DNA of 64,000 nucleotides from Pseudomonas paraeruginosa PA7. Its GTDB lineage: Bacteria; Pseudomonadota; Gammaproteobacteria; Pseudomonadales; Pseudomonadaceae. Every line of letters begins with the position of its first letter. The first letter of the stretch is position 1. The stretch spans positions 6,524,340-6,588,339 of the forward strand of contig NC_009656.1 in NCBI RefSeq assembly GCF_000017205.1. The letters run 5' to 3'. This document shows, piece by piece, positions 44,587 to 55,494 of this stretch. Under the pieces are notes generated by a model. It worked only from the letters and a program-made list of their open reading frames with translations. It ran no database searches and was not told where the DNA came from. A program made the position numbers and the translations under genes.

Positions 44587-44601
44587 GGGGTCTTTCTCCT
44601 T

Positions 44602-45375
44602 TCAGGCCTCGACCGGGGCGCAGATCAGCGTGACGCCCCGGGCGGTTATCTGTTCGCGCGCGGAAGGTTCCAGGCGCTCGTCGGTAATCAGGGTATGGAT
44701 GCTGCTCCAGGGCAGTTCCTGGTTGGGAATGCGCCGGCCGACCTTGTCGGCCTCGGCCATCACGATCACCTCGCGGGCGACCTCGGCCATCACCCGGCTC
44801 AGGCCCAGCAGTTCGTTGAACGTGGTCGTCCCGCGTTCGAGATCGATGCCGTCGGCACCGATGAATAGTTGGTCGAAGTCATAGGAACGCAGCACCTGCT
44901 CGGCGACCTGGCCCTGGAACGACTCGGAATGCGGATCCCAGGTGCCGCCGGTCATCAGCAGCACCGGCTCGTGCTCCAGTTCGCGCAGGGCGTTGACCAC
45001 GTTCAGCGAGTTGGTCATCACCACCAGGCCCGGCTTGTGCCCGAGTTCGGGGATCATCGCCGCGGTGGTGCTGCCACTGTCGATGATGATCCGCGCATGC
45101 TCGCGGATGCGCGCCGCGGCGGCGCGACCGATAGCCTGCTTGTAGGGCGAGACGGGCTGCGCAGCTTCACCGATCAGTTCCTGCGGCATCGGCACCGCTC
45201 CGCCGTAGCGCCGCAGCAGCAGGCCGTGGCTTTCCATGGCGGCGAGGTCCTTGCGGATGGTCACTTCCGACGTGGAAAAGCGCTTGGCGAGTGCGTCCAC
45301 GCTGACCTCGCCCTGCTCGGAAAGCAGCGCGAGGATGGCATGGCGACGTTGCGGCGTATTACGTTTCGAGATCAC
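44602..45375 (-). CDS. glmR: GlmR, DeoR-family transcriptional regulator
   Basis: 257 aa. N-terminal DeoR helix-turn-helix (RHAILALLSEQGEVSVDALA, then FSTSEVTIRKDL), followed by a sugar-phosphate isomerase-like sensor domain (IIIDSGSTTAAMIPEL, FIGADGIDLERG). Located directly upstream of glmS, whose expression it probably adjusts to an amino-sugar phosphate signal. Confidence 0.93.
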   Translation of the reverse strand: MISKRNTPQRRHAILALLSEQGEVSVDALAKRFSTSEVTIRKDLAAMESHGLLLRRYGGAVPMPQELIGEAAQPVSPYKQAIGRAAAARIREHARIIIDSGSTTAAMIPELGHKPGLVVMTNSLNVVNALRELEHEPVLLMTGGTWDPHSESFQGQVAEQVLRSYDFDQLFIGADGIDLERGTTTFNELLGLSRVMAEVAREVIVMAEADKVGRRIPNQELPWSSIHTLITDERLEPSAREQITARGVTLICAPVEA

Positions 45376-45414
45376 TTAAGTTTCGTTTCGAAAGAAAAGT
45401 ATGCGAATCAAAAC

Positions 45415-45952
45415 TTATCCGGCGCTTCCCGTCAATGACTTTTCATCGGCTCGGCAATACCGTTTGGGATCGAGGTAGAACAGCTTCTTCCAACCCTGGG
45501 TGCTGTCGTCGGTCAGGCAGGGATAGGGCAGCAGCAAGGTGATGATCGCGTAGTGCAGGTGGGCCGGCTTGCCGCGCGCGATGCCGGTGGTGCCGAGCGT
45601 ACCCAGGTGGAGCCGGCGAGGACCGGCTGGCCCGGTTAGACGCCGAGGCTATCGAGATGGGCGTAGTAATGCAGGCGCCACTTGGGTGCCAGCACCAGGA
45701 CGAGCTTGCCGCCGAGGGCGAACTCCCCGCGATAGAGCACCTGGCCGTAGCTGGCGGAAGGTACTGGGTGCCGCTGCGGGCGAAGATGTCGATGCCCTTG
45801 TGCACTCCGGAGCGGCCTCTGGGCTCGAACCAGAGGGTTCGTGGATTCCAGTCGCGGGCATGGGCGCCTCCGACGGGTATCCACAGCCATTCGGGCAGCA
45901 CCGCCCAGGCTATGAGCAGTGCCAGCACGATCGGTTTCGCAGGCTTAGGCAT
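45415..45952 (-). pseudogene. Broken M23 (lysostaphin-type) peptidase gene
   Basis: Reading frame begins at ATG 45952 (MPKPAKPIVLALLIAW, a signal peptide) and gives WFEPRGRSGVHKGIDIFARSG, the first M23 metal motif. A one-base loss in the C-run at 45766-45768 then moves the homology to another frame (SASYGQVLYRGEF, RLHYYAHLDSLGV). An in-frame TAA at 45636-45638 stops that frame, and a second one-base loss at about 45603-45609 moves it again to GTLGTTGIARGKPAHLHYAI and WKKLFYLDPKRYC, ending at TAA 45415-45417. All metal ligands (HxxxD, H, HxH) are still recognisable across frames, so decay looks recent. Confidence 0.8.
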
Positions 45953-45965
45953 CCGTGCCGTTGCG

Positions 45966-47330
45966 TTACTTCCTGATCTTTTCCGGGCGTTTCCAGTTTT
46001 CCAGGTTCTTCTGCCGGGCGCGGCCGAAGGCCAGGTTCTTCGCCGGAACCTCATGGGTGATGGTGGAGCCGGCCGCGGTGGTCGCGCCATCGCCGATCTT
46101 CAGCGGCGCCACCAGCGAGTTGTTCGAGCCGATGAACACATCGTCGCCCAGCTCGGTGCGGAACTTGTTCGCGCCATCGTAGTTGCAGGTGATGGTGCCG
46201 GCGCCGATGTTGCAGTTGGCGCCCAGCTCGGCATCGCCCAGGTAGCTCAGGTGGCCAGCCTTGCTGCCCTCGCCCAGGCGGGCATTCTTCAGTTCGACGA
46301 AGTTGCCGACATGGGCCCGAGCGCCGAGCACGCTGCCCGGGCGCAGGCGGGCGAACGGACCGGCATCGCTGCCCTCGCCCAGCTCCGCGCCTTCCAGGTG
46401 GCTGTTGGCCTTGATCACCGCGCCACGCCGCAGGACGCTGTCGCGAATCACGCAGTTCGGCCCGATGCGTACGTCGTCCTCGATCACCACGCGGCCCTCG
46501 AGCACCACGTTGACGTCGATCAGCACGTCGCGGCCCACCGAGACCTCGCCACGCACGTCCAGGCGCTGCGGATCGAGCAGGGTCACGCCCTGGCGCATCA
46601 GCTCCTCCGCGCGCAGGCGCTGGTAGTGACGCTCCAGCTGGGCCTGTTGCATGCGGTCATTGACGCCCTGCACTTCCATCGCGTCCAGCGGCTGGGCGCT
46701 GGCCACCACCAGGCCGTCGCCGACCGCCATGGCGATCACGTCGGTCAGGTAGTACTCGCCCTGGGCATTGTCGTTGGACAGGCGGCCGAGCCAGTCGGCG
46801 AGGCGCTTGCCCGGCACCGCGAGGATGCCGGTGTTGATCTCGCCGATCTGACGCTGCGCCGGGGTCGCGTCCTTGTGCTCGACGATGGCCTGCACCGCGC
46901 CCTGGTCGTCACGAACGATGCGGCCGTAGCCGGTGGGGTCGAGCATGTCGACGGTGAGCAGCGACAACTGGTCCGGGGTGACTTGCGCCAGCAGGCGCTG
47001 CAAGGTGTCCAGCTGGATCAGCGGCACGTCGCCGTAGAGGATCAGCACCTGCTCCGCACTGAGGAACGGCAGGGCCTGGGCCACCGCGTGGCCGGTGCCG
47101 AGCTGTTCGGCCTGGAGCACGAAATTCAGGTCGTCGGCGGCCATCCGCTCACGCACCAGGTCCGCGCCGTGGCCGATCACCACGTGGATCCGTTCCGGCT
47201 GCAACTGGCGCGCGCAGTCGATGACATGGCCGAGCATCGGCTTTCCGGCGATGGGATGGAGGACCTTGGGCAGGGCCGAACGCATGCGGGTGCCCTGGCC
47301 GGCGGCGAGAATCACGATTTCAAGGGACAT
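45966..47330 (-). CDS. glmU: GlmU, bifunctional GlcN-1-P acetyltransferase / GlcNAc-1-P uridylyltransferase
   Basis: 454 aa. N-terminal Rossmann uridylyltransferase with LAAGQGTRMRSALPKVLH at 8-25 and YGDVPL, then a left-handed beta-helix acetyltransferase (RIGPNCVIRDSVLRRGAVIK, LGEGSKAGHLSYLGDAELG, TITCNYDGANKF). It completes UDP-GlcNAc synthesis begun by GlmS, 1.4 kb away. Confidence 0.98.
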   Translation of the reverse strand: MSLEIVILAAGQGTRMRSALPKVLHPIAGKPMLGHVIDCARQLQPERIHVVIGHGADLVRERMAADDLNFVLQAEQLGTGHAVAQALPFLSAEQVLILYGDVPLIQLDTLQRLLAQVTPDQLSLLTVDMLDPTGYGRIVRDDQGAVQAIVEHKDATPAQRQIGEINTGILAVPGKRLADWLGRLSNDNAQGEYYLTDVIAMAVGDGLVVASAQPLDAMEVQGVNDRMQQAQLERHYQRLRAEELMRQGVTLLDPQRLDVRGEVSVGRDVLIDVNVVLEGRVVIEDDVRIGPNCVIRDSVLRRGAVIKANSHLEGAELGEGSDAGPFARLRPGSVLGARAHVGNFVELKNARLGEGSKAGHLSYLGDAELGANCNIGAGTITCNYDGANKFRTELGDDVFIGSNNSLVAPLKIGDGATTAAGSTITHEVPAKNLAFGRARQKNLENWKRPEKIRK

Positions 47331-47389
47331 GGACTGGACTACCGTTCCTGGTGGTCACAGGCAAAACCTGTGAGTGAAGATGCAAAACG

Positions 47390-47415
47390 AAAAAAGGGTA
47401 GCCTACAGGCTACCC
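47390..47415 (-). terminator. Terminator of the atp operon
   Basis: 9-bp perfect stem GGGTAGCCT / AGGCTACCC (47396-47404, 47407-47415) with a 2-nt gap, followed on the minus strand by six T (47395-47390). A short TTTT lies on the other side, so it may work weakly in both directions. Confidence 0.9.
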
Positions 47416-47450
47416 TTTTCCCTGACACCGCTAGAAGTACCGGCTGGAAA

Positions 47451-47876
47451 TCAGCCGCCGAACTTCTTGCGCAGTTGCTGGACGGTGCGCAGCTGGGCTG
47501 CGGCTTCGGCCAGACGCGCGGCAGCGGCGCTGTAGTCGAACTCGGCACCCTTGCCCTGCAGCGCCTTTTCGGCGGCCTTCAGGGCTTCCTGGGCGGCCGC
47601 TTCGTCGAGGTCGCCGGCACGAACCACGGTGTCGGCGAGGACCTTGACCATGTTCGGCTGGACTTCGAGGAAACCGCCGGAGATGTAGTACACCTCCTGC
47701 TCGCCGCCCTGCTTGACCAGGCGGATGGGGCCCGGCTTCAGGTCGGTGATCAGCGGCGCGTGGCCCGGGGCGATACCCAGGTCACCCAGAGCGCCGTGCG
47801 CGATAACCATCTCGACCAGGCCGGAGAAGATCTCCGCCTCGGCGCTGACGATGTCGCAATGGACTGTTATGGCCAT
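47451..47876 (-). CDS. atpC: AtpC, F1 ATP synthase epsilon subunit
   Basis: 141 aa: N-terminal beta-sandwich (VHCDIVSAEAEIFSGLVEMV, GDLGIAPGHAPLITDLKPG) and a C-terminal helical hairpin rich in Ala. Last gene of the atp operon, 41 bp after atpD. Links the rotor to the catalytic head and limits ATP hydrolysis. Confidence 0.97.
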   Translation of the reverse strand: MAITVHCDIVSAEAEIFSGLVEMVIAHGALGDLGIAPGHAPLITDLKPGPIRLVKQGGEQEVYYISGGFLEVQPNMVKVLADTVVRAGDLDEAAAQEALKAAEKALQGKGAEFDYSAAAARLAEAAAQLRTVQQLRKKFGG

Positions 47877-47917
47877 ACGCTTGCCTCACATGAGCGCCCG
47901 TCGCCGGGCGCACAGGA

Positions 47918-49294
47918 TTACAGTTTTTTGGCTTTCTCGACCGCTTCTTCGATACCGCCGACCATGTAGAACGCCTGCTCCGGCAGGTGATCGTAGTCGC
48001 CGTTGAGAATGCCCTTGAAGCCAGCGATGGTGTCCTTCAGGGAAACGTACTTGCCCGGCGAGCCGGTGAAGACTTCCGCAACGAAGAACGGCTGGGACAG
48101 GAAGCGCTGGATCTTACGAGCGCGCGCCACCAGCAGCTTGTCGGCTTCGGACAGTTCGTCCATGCCCAGGATCGCGATGATGTCCTTCAGCTCCTTGTAG
48201 CGCTGCAGAACATACTGGACGCCGCGAGCGGTGTCGTAGTGATCCTGGCCGATCACCAGCGGGTCGAGCTGGCGGGAGGTGGAGTCCAGCGGGTCGACCG
48301 CGGGGTAGATACCCAGCGAGGCGATGTCACGGGACAGTACGACGGTCGCATCCAGGTGGGCGAAGGTGGTCGCCGGGGACGGGTCGGTCAGGTCGTCCGC
48401 GGGAACGTATACGGCCTGGATCGAGGTGATCGAGCCTTTCTTGGTGGAGGTGATGCGCTCCTGCAGGACGCCCATCTCCTCGGCCAGGGTCGGCTGGTAA
48501 CCCACCGCGGACGGCATACGGCCCAGCAGTGCGGACACTTCGGTACCGGCGAGGGTGTAACGGTAGATGTTGTCGATGAACAACAGTACGTCACGGCCTT
48601 CGTCACGGAACTTCTCGGCCATGGTCAGGCCGGTCAGTGCCACGCGCAGACGGTTGCCCGGCGGCTCGTTCATCTGGCCGTATACCAGGGCTACCTTGTC
48701 CAGTACGTTGGAATCCTTCATCTCGTGGTAGAAGTCGTTACCCTCACGAGTACGCTCGCCCACACCCGCGAACACGGAATAACCGCTGTGCTCGATGGCG
48801 ATGTTACGGATCAGTTCCATCATGTTGACGGTCTTGCCCACGCCGGCGCCGCCGAACAGGCCTACCTTGCCGCCCTTGGCGAACGGGCAGACCAGGTCGA
48901 TCACCTTGATGCCGGTCTCCAGCAGCTCGTTGCCGCCAGCCTGGTCGGCATAGGACGGAGCTTCGCGGTGGATGCCCCAGCGCTCTTCTTCGCCGATGGG
49001 ACCGGCTTCGTCGATCGGGTTGCCCAGTACGTCCATGATCCGGCCCAGGGTCGCCTTACCGACCGGCACGGAGATGGCGGCACCAGTGCTGTCCACGTTC
49101 AGGCCACGCTTGAGGCCTTCGGTGGAACCCATCGCAATGGAACGAACCACGCCGTCGCCCAGCTGCTGCTGGACTTCCAGGGTGGTTTCGACGCCCTGAA
49201 CCTTCAGGGCTTCATAGATGCTCGGCACGGCATCGCGCGGGAATTCCACGTCGATCACGGCGCCGATGATTTGAACGATACGTCCGCTACTCAT
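47918..49294 (-). CDS. atpD: AtpD, F1 ATP synthase beta subunit
   Basis: 458 aa. Walker A GGAGVGKT at 148-155, GERTREGND, LLFIDNIYR Walker B and the ATPase alpha/beta signature region PAVDPLDSTS. Catalytic subunit of the F1 hexamer. 30 bp downstream of atpG. Confidence 0.98.
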   Translation of the reverse strand: MSSGRIVQIIGAVIDVEFPRDAVPSIYEALKVQGVETTLEVQQQLGDGVVRSIAMGSTEGLKRGLNVDSTGAAISVPVGKATLGRIMDVLGNPIDEAGPIGEEERWGIHREAPSYADQAGGNELLETGIKVIDLVCPFAKGGKVGLFGGAGVGKTVNMMELIRNIAIEHSGYSVFAGVGERTREGNDFYHEMKDSNVLDKVALVYGQMNEPPGNRLRVALTGLTMAEKFRDEGRDVLLFIDNIYRYTLAGTEVSALLGRMPSAVGYQPTLAEEMGVLQERITSTKKGSITSIQAVYVPADDLTDPSPATTFAHLDATVVLSRDIASLGIYPAVDPLDSTSRQLDPLVIGQDHYDTARGVQYVLQRYKELKDIIAILGMDELSEADKLLVARARKIQRFLSQPFFVAEVFTGSPGKYVSLKDTIAGFKGILNGDYDHLPEQAFYMVGGIEEAVEKAKKL

Positions 49295-49324
49295 GTCTGG
49301 TTCCTCTGAATTTTGAACCTGTTC

Positions 49325-50185
49325 TTACACCGCGGCAGCGCCGCCGACGATTTCCGAGATTTCCTGGGTGATCGCCGCCTGACGCGCCTTGTTGTAGATC
49401 AGCTGCAAATCGCTGATCAGCTCGCCGGCGTTGTCGGTAGCGTTCTTCATTGCAATCATCCGGGCCGCCTGCTCACAGGCGTTGTTCTCAACCACGGCCT
49501 GGTACACCTGGGATTCCACGTAACGCACCAGCAGCCCGTCGAGGAGCGACTTGGCGTCGGGTTCGTAGAGATAGTCCCAGTGGTGCTTCAGCTCCTGATC
49601 GTCATCGGCCACCAGCGGAATCAGCTGTTCCACGGTCGGCTTCTGGGTCATGGTGTTGACGAACTTGTTGGAGACCACGAACAGGCGATCGATACGGCCT
49701 TCGAGGTATGCGTCGAGCATCACCTTGACACTGCCGATCAGGTCGTTGATCGAAGGCTCTTCGCCGAGGTGGCTGATAGCCGCCACCACGTTGCCGCCGA
49801 AACTGCGGAAGAACGAAGCGCCCTTGCTACCGATCACGCAAAGGTCGATTTCCGCCCCTTGCTCACGGTAGCCGCTCATGTCCTTGACGAGGGACTTGAA
49901 CAGGTTGATGTTCAGACCGCCGCACAGACCACGATCACTGCTCACCACGATGTAGCCGACGCGCTTGACTTCACGCTCGACCATGAACGGGTGGCGGTAT
50001 TCCGGGTTGGCGTTGGCCAGATGGCCGATCACCTGGCGAATACGCTCCGCGTAGGGACGGCCGGCCGCCATGCGCATTTGTGCCTTGCGCATCTTGCTCA
50101 CCGCCACTTTTTCCATGGCATTGGTGATCTTTTGCGTGCTTTTGATGCTCGCAATCTTGCTGCGAATCTCTTTTGCGCCTGCCAT
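49325..50185 (-). CDS. atpG: AtpG, F1 ATP synthase gamma subunit
   Basis: 286 aa. N-terminal helix [20 protein letters not shown] and C-terminal [15 protein letters not shown] / [20 protein letters not shown], the two halves of the central coiled-coil shaft. Between atpA and atpD, as in all proteobacterial atp operons. Confidence 0.98.
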
Positions 50186-50235
50186 TTGACACCTATCGGG
50201 TTAGCAGGCGGGAGCCTCGCGGCTCCCGCTGCGGC

Positions 50236-51780
<1,545 letters not shown>

Positions 51781-51798
51781 GCCGCTGCCCCTTCAAAC

Positions 51799-52335
51799 TC
51801 AAGATTTCAACGCTTCGGCCAGTTTCGCGAGCTTGCCGCGCACCGAGCCATCGATTACCAAGTCACCGGCGCGAATGATCACGCCGCCGATCAGGCTCGC
51901 GTCTTCCGACGCATGTAGCCGCACTTCGCGACTGAGCCGGGCGCTGAGAGCCTTGGCGAGTTTGTCCTGCTGTTCTTTGCTCAAGGTGAAGGCACTGGTG
52001 ACTTCTACCTCGACCGACTTTTCCTGCTCGGCCTTCAACTGCTCGTACATCTCAGCGATGGTCGGCAGCAGTTCGAGCCGCTTGTTCTCAGCCACAGTCC
52101 GGACGAAGTTCTGGGCTGGTGCATTCAGCTTGTCGCCGCACACATCGATCAGGCTCTGAGCCTTGGCCGAAGAGGTCAGCTGAGGCTCTTTGAGCAGCTG
52201 GCGCACGGTGTCGTCCTGCGACACTGCGGCCAGCACACCCAGCGCAGCCGACCAATCGGCCAGTTGCTGATGAGCCTGGGCGTACTCGAAAGCCGCCTTT
52301 GCGTAGGGACGAGCCAACGTGGTCAGTTCTGCCAT
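51799..52335 (-). CDS. atpH: AtpH, F1 ATP synthase delta subunit
   Basis: 178 aa. Begins [14 protein letters not shown], the conserved N-terminal helical domain, and ends with [21 protein letters not shown]. Connects the F1 head to the b-subunit stator. 12 bp after atpF. Confidence 0.97.
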
Positions 52336-52347
52336 AGCGCCCTCGCT

Positions 52348-52818
52348 TTAGATCTCGGCTGCCAGTTTGGAAACCAGCTGCTCGTGCGCGTTTGCGTCGA
52401 TCGAAGCACCCAGGATCTTCTCGGCGCCGGTGACGGCCAGGGTACCCACTTGGGCACGCAGGGCGTCCTTGACGCTGTTCAGTTCCTGTTCGATTTCCGC
52501 TTGGGCCTGGGCCTTCAGGCGTTCGCCTTCGGCACGGGCCTGGTCGCGGGCTTCATCGACGATCTGGTTAGCGCGTTTCTTCGCCTGCTCGACGATTTCG
52601 GCTGCCTGAGCCTTGGCTTCGCGCAGTTGCTGGCCCGCTTTCTCATGAGCCAGCTCCAGATCACGAGCCGCGCGGTTGGCAGCGTCCAGGCCGTCAGCGA
52701 TCTTCTTCTGACGCTCTTGCAGAGCCGCGATGACCGGAGGCCACACGAACTTCATGCAGAACAGCACAAAGATGAAGAACGCAACGGACTGGCCAATCAG
52801 GGTTGCATTAATGTTCAC
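52348..52818 (-). CDS. atpF: AtpF, F0 ATP synthase subunit b
   Basis: 156 aa. One N-terminal membrane helix (NATLIGQSVAFFIFVLFCMK) followed by a long Ala/Glu/Lys-rich helix forming the peripheral stalk dimer. Confidence 0.97.
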   Translation of the reverse strand: MNINATLIGQSVAFFIFVLFCMKFVWPPVIAALQERQKKIADGLDAANRAARDLELAHEKAGQQLREAKAQAAEIVEQAKKRANQIVDEARDQARAEGERLKAQAQAEIEQELNSVKDALRAQVGTLAVTGAEKILGASIDANAHEQLVSKLAAEI

Positions 52819-52875
52819 GCCAACACCTCGCTCGTTCGTTGTCCGTCAAACACTCAAATCGGAAGATTCGAGTGA

Positions 52876-53133
52876 TCAGCCGGCGATTTGACCAACGAAG
52901 GGATTCGCGAAGGTGAAGAACAGGGCGATACCCACACCGATCATGGTCACGGCGTCGAGCAGACCGGCGACGATGAACATTTTCACCTGCAGCATCGGAA
53001 CCATTTCAGGCTGACGAGCTGCGCCTTCCAGGAACTTGCCACCCAGCAGACCGAAACCGATGGCGGTACCCAGGGCACCCAGGCCAATCAGCAGAGCAAC
53101 GGCGATAGCAGTCAGTCCAACTACAGTTTCCAT
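52876..53133 (-). CDS. atpE: AtpE, F0 ATP synthase subunit c
   Basis: 85 aa hairpin of two membrane helices: [21 protein letters not shown] with the polar-loop RQPE, then [21 protein letters not shown] with the proton-carrying Asp60. No Na+-binding ligand set is evident, so it is a proton type. Confidence 0.97.
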
Positions 53134-53182
53134 TTTTCCTCCCGACTTTTTGTCGTGTTGGTTAAAGGTTGAAGCGAATCGA

Positions 53183-54052
53183 TTAATGGTTGTCTTCGTG
53201 CGCCATCGACAGGTAGACGATGGTCAGCATCATGAAGATGAAGGCCTGCAGGGTGATGATCAGGATGTGGAACACAGCCCACGCCCAGTTCAGGGCTACG
53301 CCCAGGGCACTCAGCAGGAACATTCCGCTACCGAACATGACGGCGATCAGAATGAAGATCAGTTCGCCGGCATACATGTTGCCGAACAGACGCAGCGCCA
53401 GCGAAACCGGCTTGGCGATCAGGGTCACGAACTCGAGCAGGAAGTTCACCGGGATCAGCAGGATCTGAACGACGATGTTCTTGCTGCTGAAGGGGTGCAG
53501 GGTCAGTTCACCGAGGAAGCCGCCGATGCCCTTGACCTTGATGCTGTAGAAGACGATCAGGGCGAACACCGAGATCGACAGGCCCAGGGTGGCGTTCGGG
53601 TCGGTGGTGGCCACCGCGCGGAAGAACAGGTGCTCGTCGCCGGTGATCTTCGCGGCCAGCATCGGCAGGTAGTCCACCGGTACCAGGTCGATCAGGTTGA
53701 GCAGGAAGATCCAGACGAACACGGTCAGGGCCAGGGGCGCGATCAACGGGTTGCGCCCGTGGAAGGTGTCCTTGACGCTGGTGTCGACGAACTCGACCAT
53801 CACCTCGACGAAGTTCTGCAGTCCACCCGGCTGGCCGCTGGTGGCCTTCTTGGCCGCCAGGCGGAAGATGAACAGGAACACCACGCCGAGCAGTACCGAC
53901 CAGCCCAGGGTGTCTACGTGGAATGCCCAGAAGCCCATTTCCTTGGCTTGCTCGGCGGTGTGGGCGAACCCCCAATCACCATTTGGCAGACGCCCGAAGG
54001 TCAGGTTCTGCAAGTGGTGCTGGATGTAACCCGAAGCGGTTTCTGCTGCCAT
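53183..54052 (-). CDS. atpB: AtpB, F0 ATP synthase subunit a
   Basis: 289 aa membrane protein. The essential Arg lies in [19 protein letters not shown], and the C-terminal [14 protein letters not shown] is conserved. Forms the proton half-channels beside the c-ring. Confidence 0.98.
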
Positions 54053-54068
54053 GTTTGCCTCAATCGCT

Positions 54069-54449
54069 CTAAGGTCTTGTAAATGTTTTTCCCATCAGCA
54101 GGGGTGCGCACCAGCTGACCATCAGGGTCAGCAGATAGACGCCGAACAGGGCCGGCGCCATCAGTGGCTTCACACCTGCGAACGCCAGTGCGAACAGCAC
54201 CGCCGTCAGAATCAGTTTCCCGGCCTCGCCCGCATAGAACGAACGAACGATTTCCCGGGCAGCCCGCGCTCCGCTGAAACGGAACGCCTTGTAGGCGAAA
54301 TAACAATTCGGCAACCAGGCGATCATCCCTCCCAGCAACCCGGAATATCCGGCCACCGGTCCCCAAGACATCCACAGGGAGATCGCAGCAACAAGCACTA
54401 CAACCAGTTGGACGAGCAGCAATCTGAATGCCGGCAGGCGACTTGGCAT
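54069..54449 (-). CDS. atpI: AtpI, F0 assembly protein
   Basis: 126 aa from the ATG giving MPSRLPAFRLL, which has GGAG six to seven bases upstream. An earlier ATG (54461) and upstream in-frame codons are possible but have weaker spacing. Four hydrophobic segments (LLLVQLVVVLVAAISL, GGMIAWLPNCYFAYKAF and two more). First gene of the atp operon, 16 bp before atpB. Assists c-ring assembly or Mg2+ supply. Confidence 0.88.
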   Translation of the reverse strand: MPSRLPAFRLLLVQLVVVLVAAISLWMSWGPVAGYSGLLGGMIAWLPNCYFAYKAFRFSGARAAREIVRSFYAGEAGKLILTAVLFALAFAGVKPLMAPALFGVYLLTLMVSWCAPLLMGKTFTRP

Positions 54450-54538
54450 GCGGGACTCCATCGCGCTCTCAGTCTTCTGGCGTCGGCACTGCCAAATCAA
54501 CGACTTGGCATAAAAAGTGCCCACAAAATAGCGCGCAG

Positions 54539-54567
54539 AGTATAGGGGGGGAGTCCCCCCTGTTCAA
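54539..54567 (-). promoter_or_regulatory. Predicted sigma-70 promoter of the atp operon
   Basis: On the minus strand -35 TTGAAC (54567-54562), a 17-bp spacer and -10 TATACT (54544-54539), about 80 bp before atpI. The spacer is itself a palindrome made of six G, ACT and seven C. Confidence 0.7.
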
Positions 54568-54612
54568 CTGGCTGGTAGTGATTTCCGACTACCCGCTACA
54601 ACCCAAAGTGTG

Positions 54613-55485
54613 TCAGCGGATGTGGGCGAGGACGCCCTGCAATTCATCCAGGGAACTGTAGCGGATGACCAGCTGACCCTTGCCCTTCTGACCATGGCGG
54701 ATCTGCACCGAAGCGCCCAGGCGCTCGGCCAGGCGCTGTTCCAGGCGGGCGATGTCCGGATCGCTCTTGACCGGCCCGGCAGGTTTGCCCGGGGCATGCG
54801 ACCACTGCCGAACCAGGGCCTCGGTCTGACGTACGGTCAGCCCATGTGCGACAACATGTCGCGCCCCTTCCACCTGCCGTTCCACCGGCAGACCGAGCAG
54901 CGCTCGGGCATGGCCCATCTCCAGGTCGCCATGGGAAAGCAGGGTCTTGATCTCGTCCGGCAAGCCGATCAGGCGCAGCAGGTTGGTGATGGTGGCGCGT
55001 GACTTGCCGACCGCTTCCGCGACCTGCTGCTGGGTCAGCTGGAACTCCTGCTGCAGGCGCTGCAGGGCGGCGGCTTCCTCGATCGGGTTGAGGTCCTCGC
55101 GCTGGATGTTCTCGATCAGCGCCATGGCGATGGCAGCCTCGTCCGGCACGTCGCGGACCAAGGCCGGGATCTTCTCCAGCCCGGCCTGCTGGCTGGCGCG
55201 CCAGCGGCGCTCACCGGCGATGATCTCGTAGCGGCCGTTGGCGATCGGCCGCACCACGATGGGCTGCATCACGCCCTGGGCCCTGATCGACTGCGCCAGC
55301 TCCTCCAGTGCCTGGGGATCCATGTCGCGCCGCGGCTGGTACTTGCCGCGCTGCATCAGGTCGAGAGGGATCTGCTGCAACTCGCGACGATCGGCCTGGA
55401 CGGCCTCTTCCTGCAGTTTGGCGGGACTCGAGCCGCCCAGCAGGGCATCGAGCCCGCGTCCCAGTCCACGTTTCTTGGCTGCCAT
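54613..55485 (-). CDS. parB: ParB (Spo0J), chromosome partitioning protein
   Basis: 290 aa. ParB/Srx CTPase domain with PIVVRPIANGRYEIIAGERR (GERRWRA), then the central helix-turn-helix (QVAEAVGKSRATITNLLRL) and a C-terminal dimer domain. It binds parS sites and spreads by CTP-dependent clamping. 9 bp after parA. Confidence 0.97.
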   Translation of the reverse strand: MAAKKRGLGRGLDALLGGSSPAKLQEEAVQADRRELQQIPLDLMQRGKYQPRRDMDPQALEELAQSIRAQGVMQPIVVRPIANGRYEIIAGERRWRASQQAGLEKIPALVRDVPDEAAIAMALIENIQREDLNPIEEAAALQRLQQEFQLTQQQVAEAVGKSRATITNLLRLIGLPDEIKTLLSHGDLEMGHARALLGLPVERQVEGARHVVAHGLTVRQTEALVRQWSHAPGKPAGPVKSDPDIARLEQRLAERLGASVQIRHGQKGKGQLVIRYSSLDELQGVLAHIR

Positions 55486-55494
55486 GCGGGTTCC

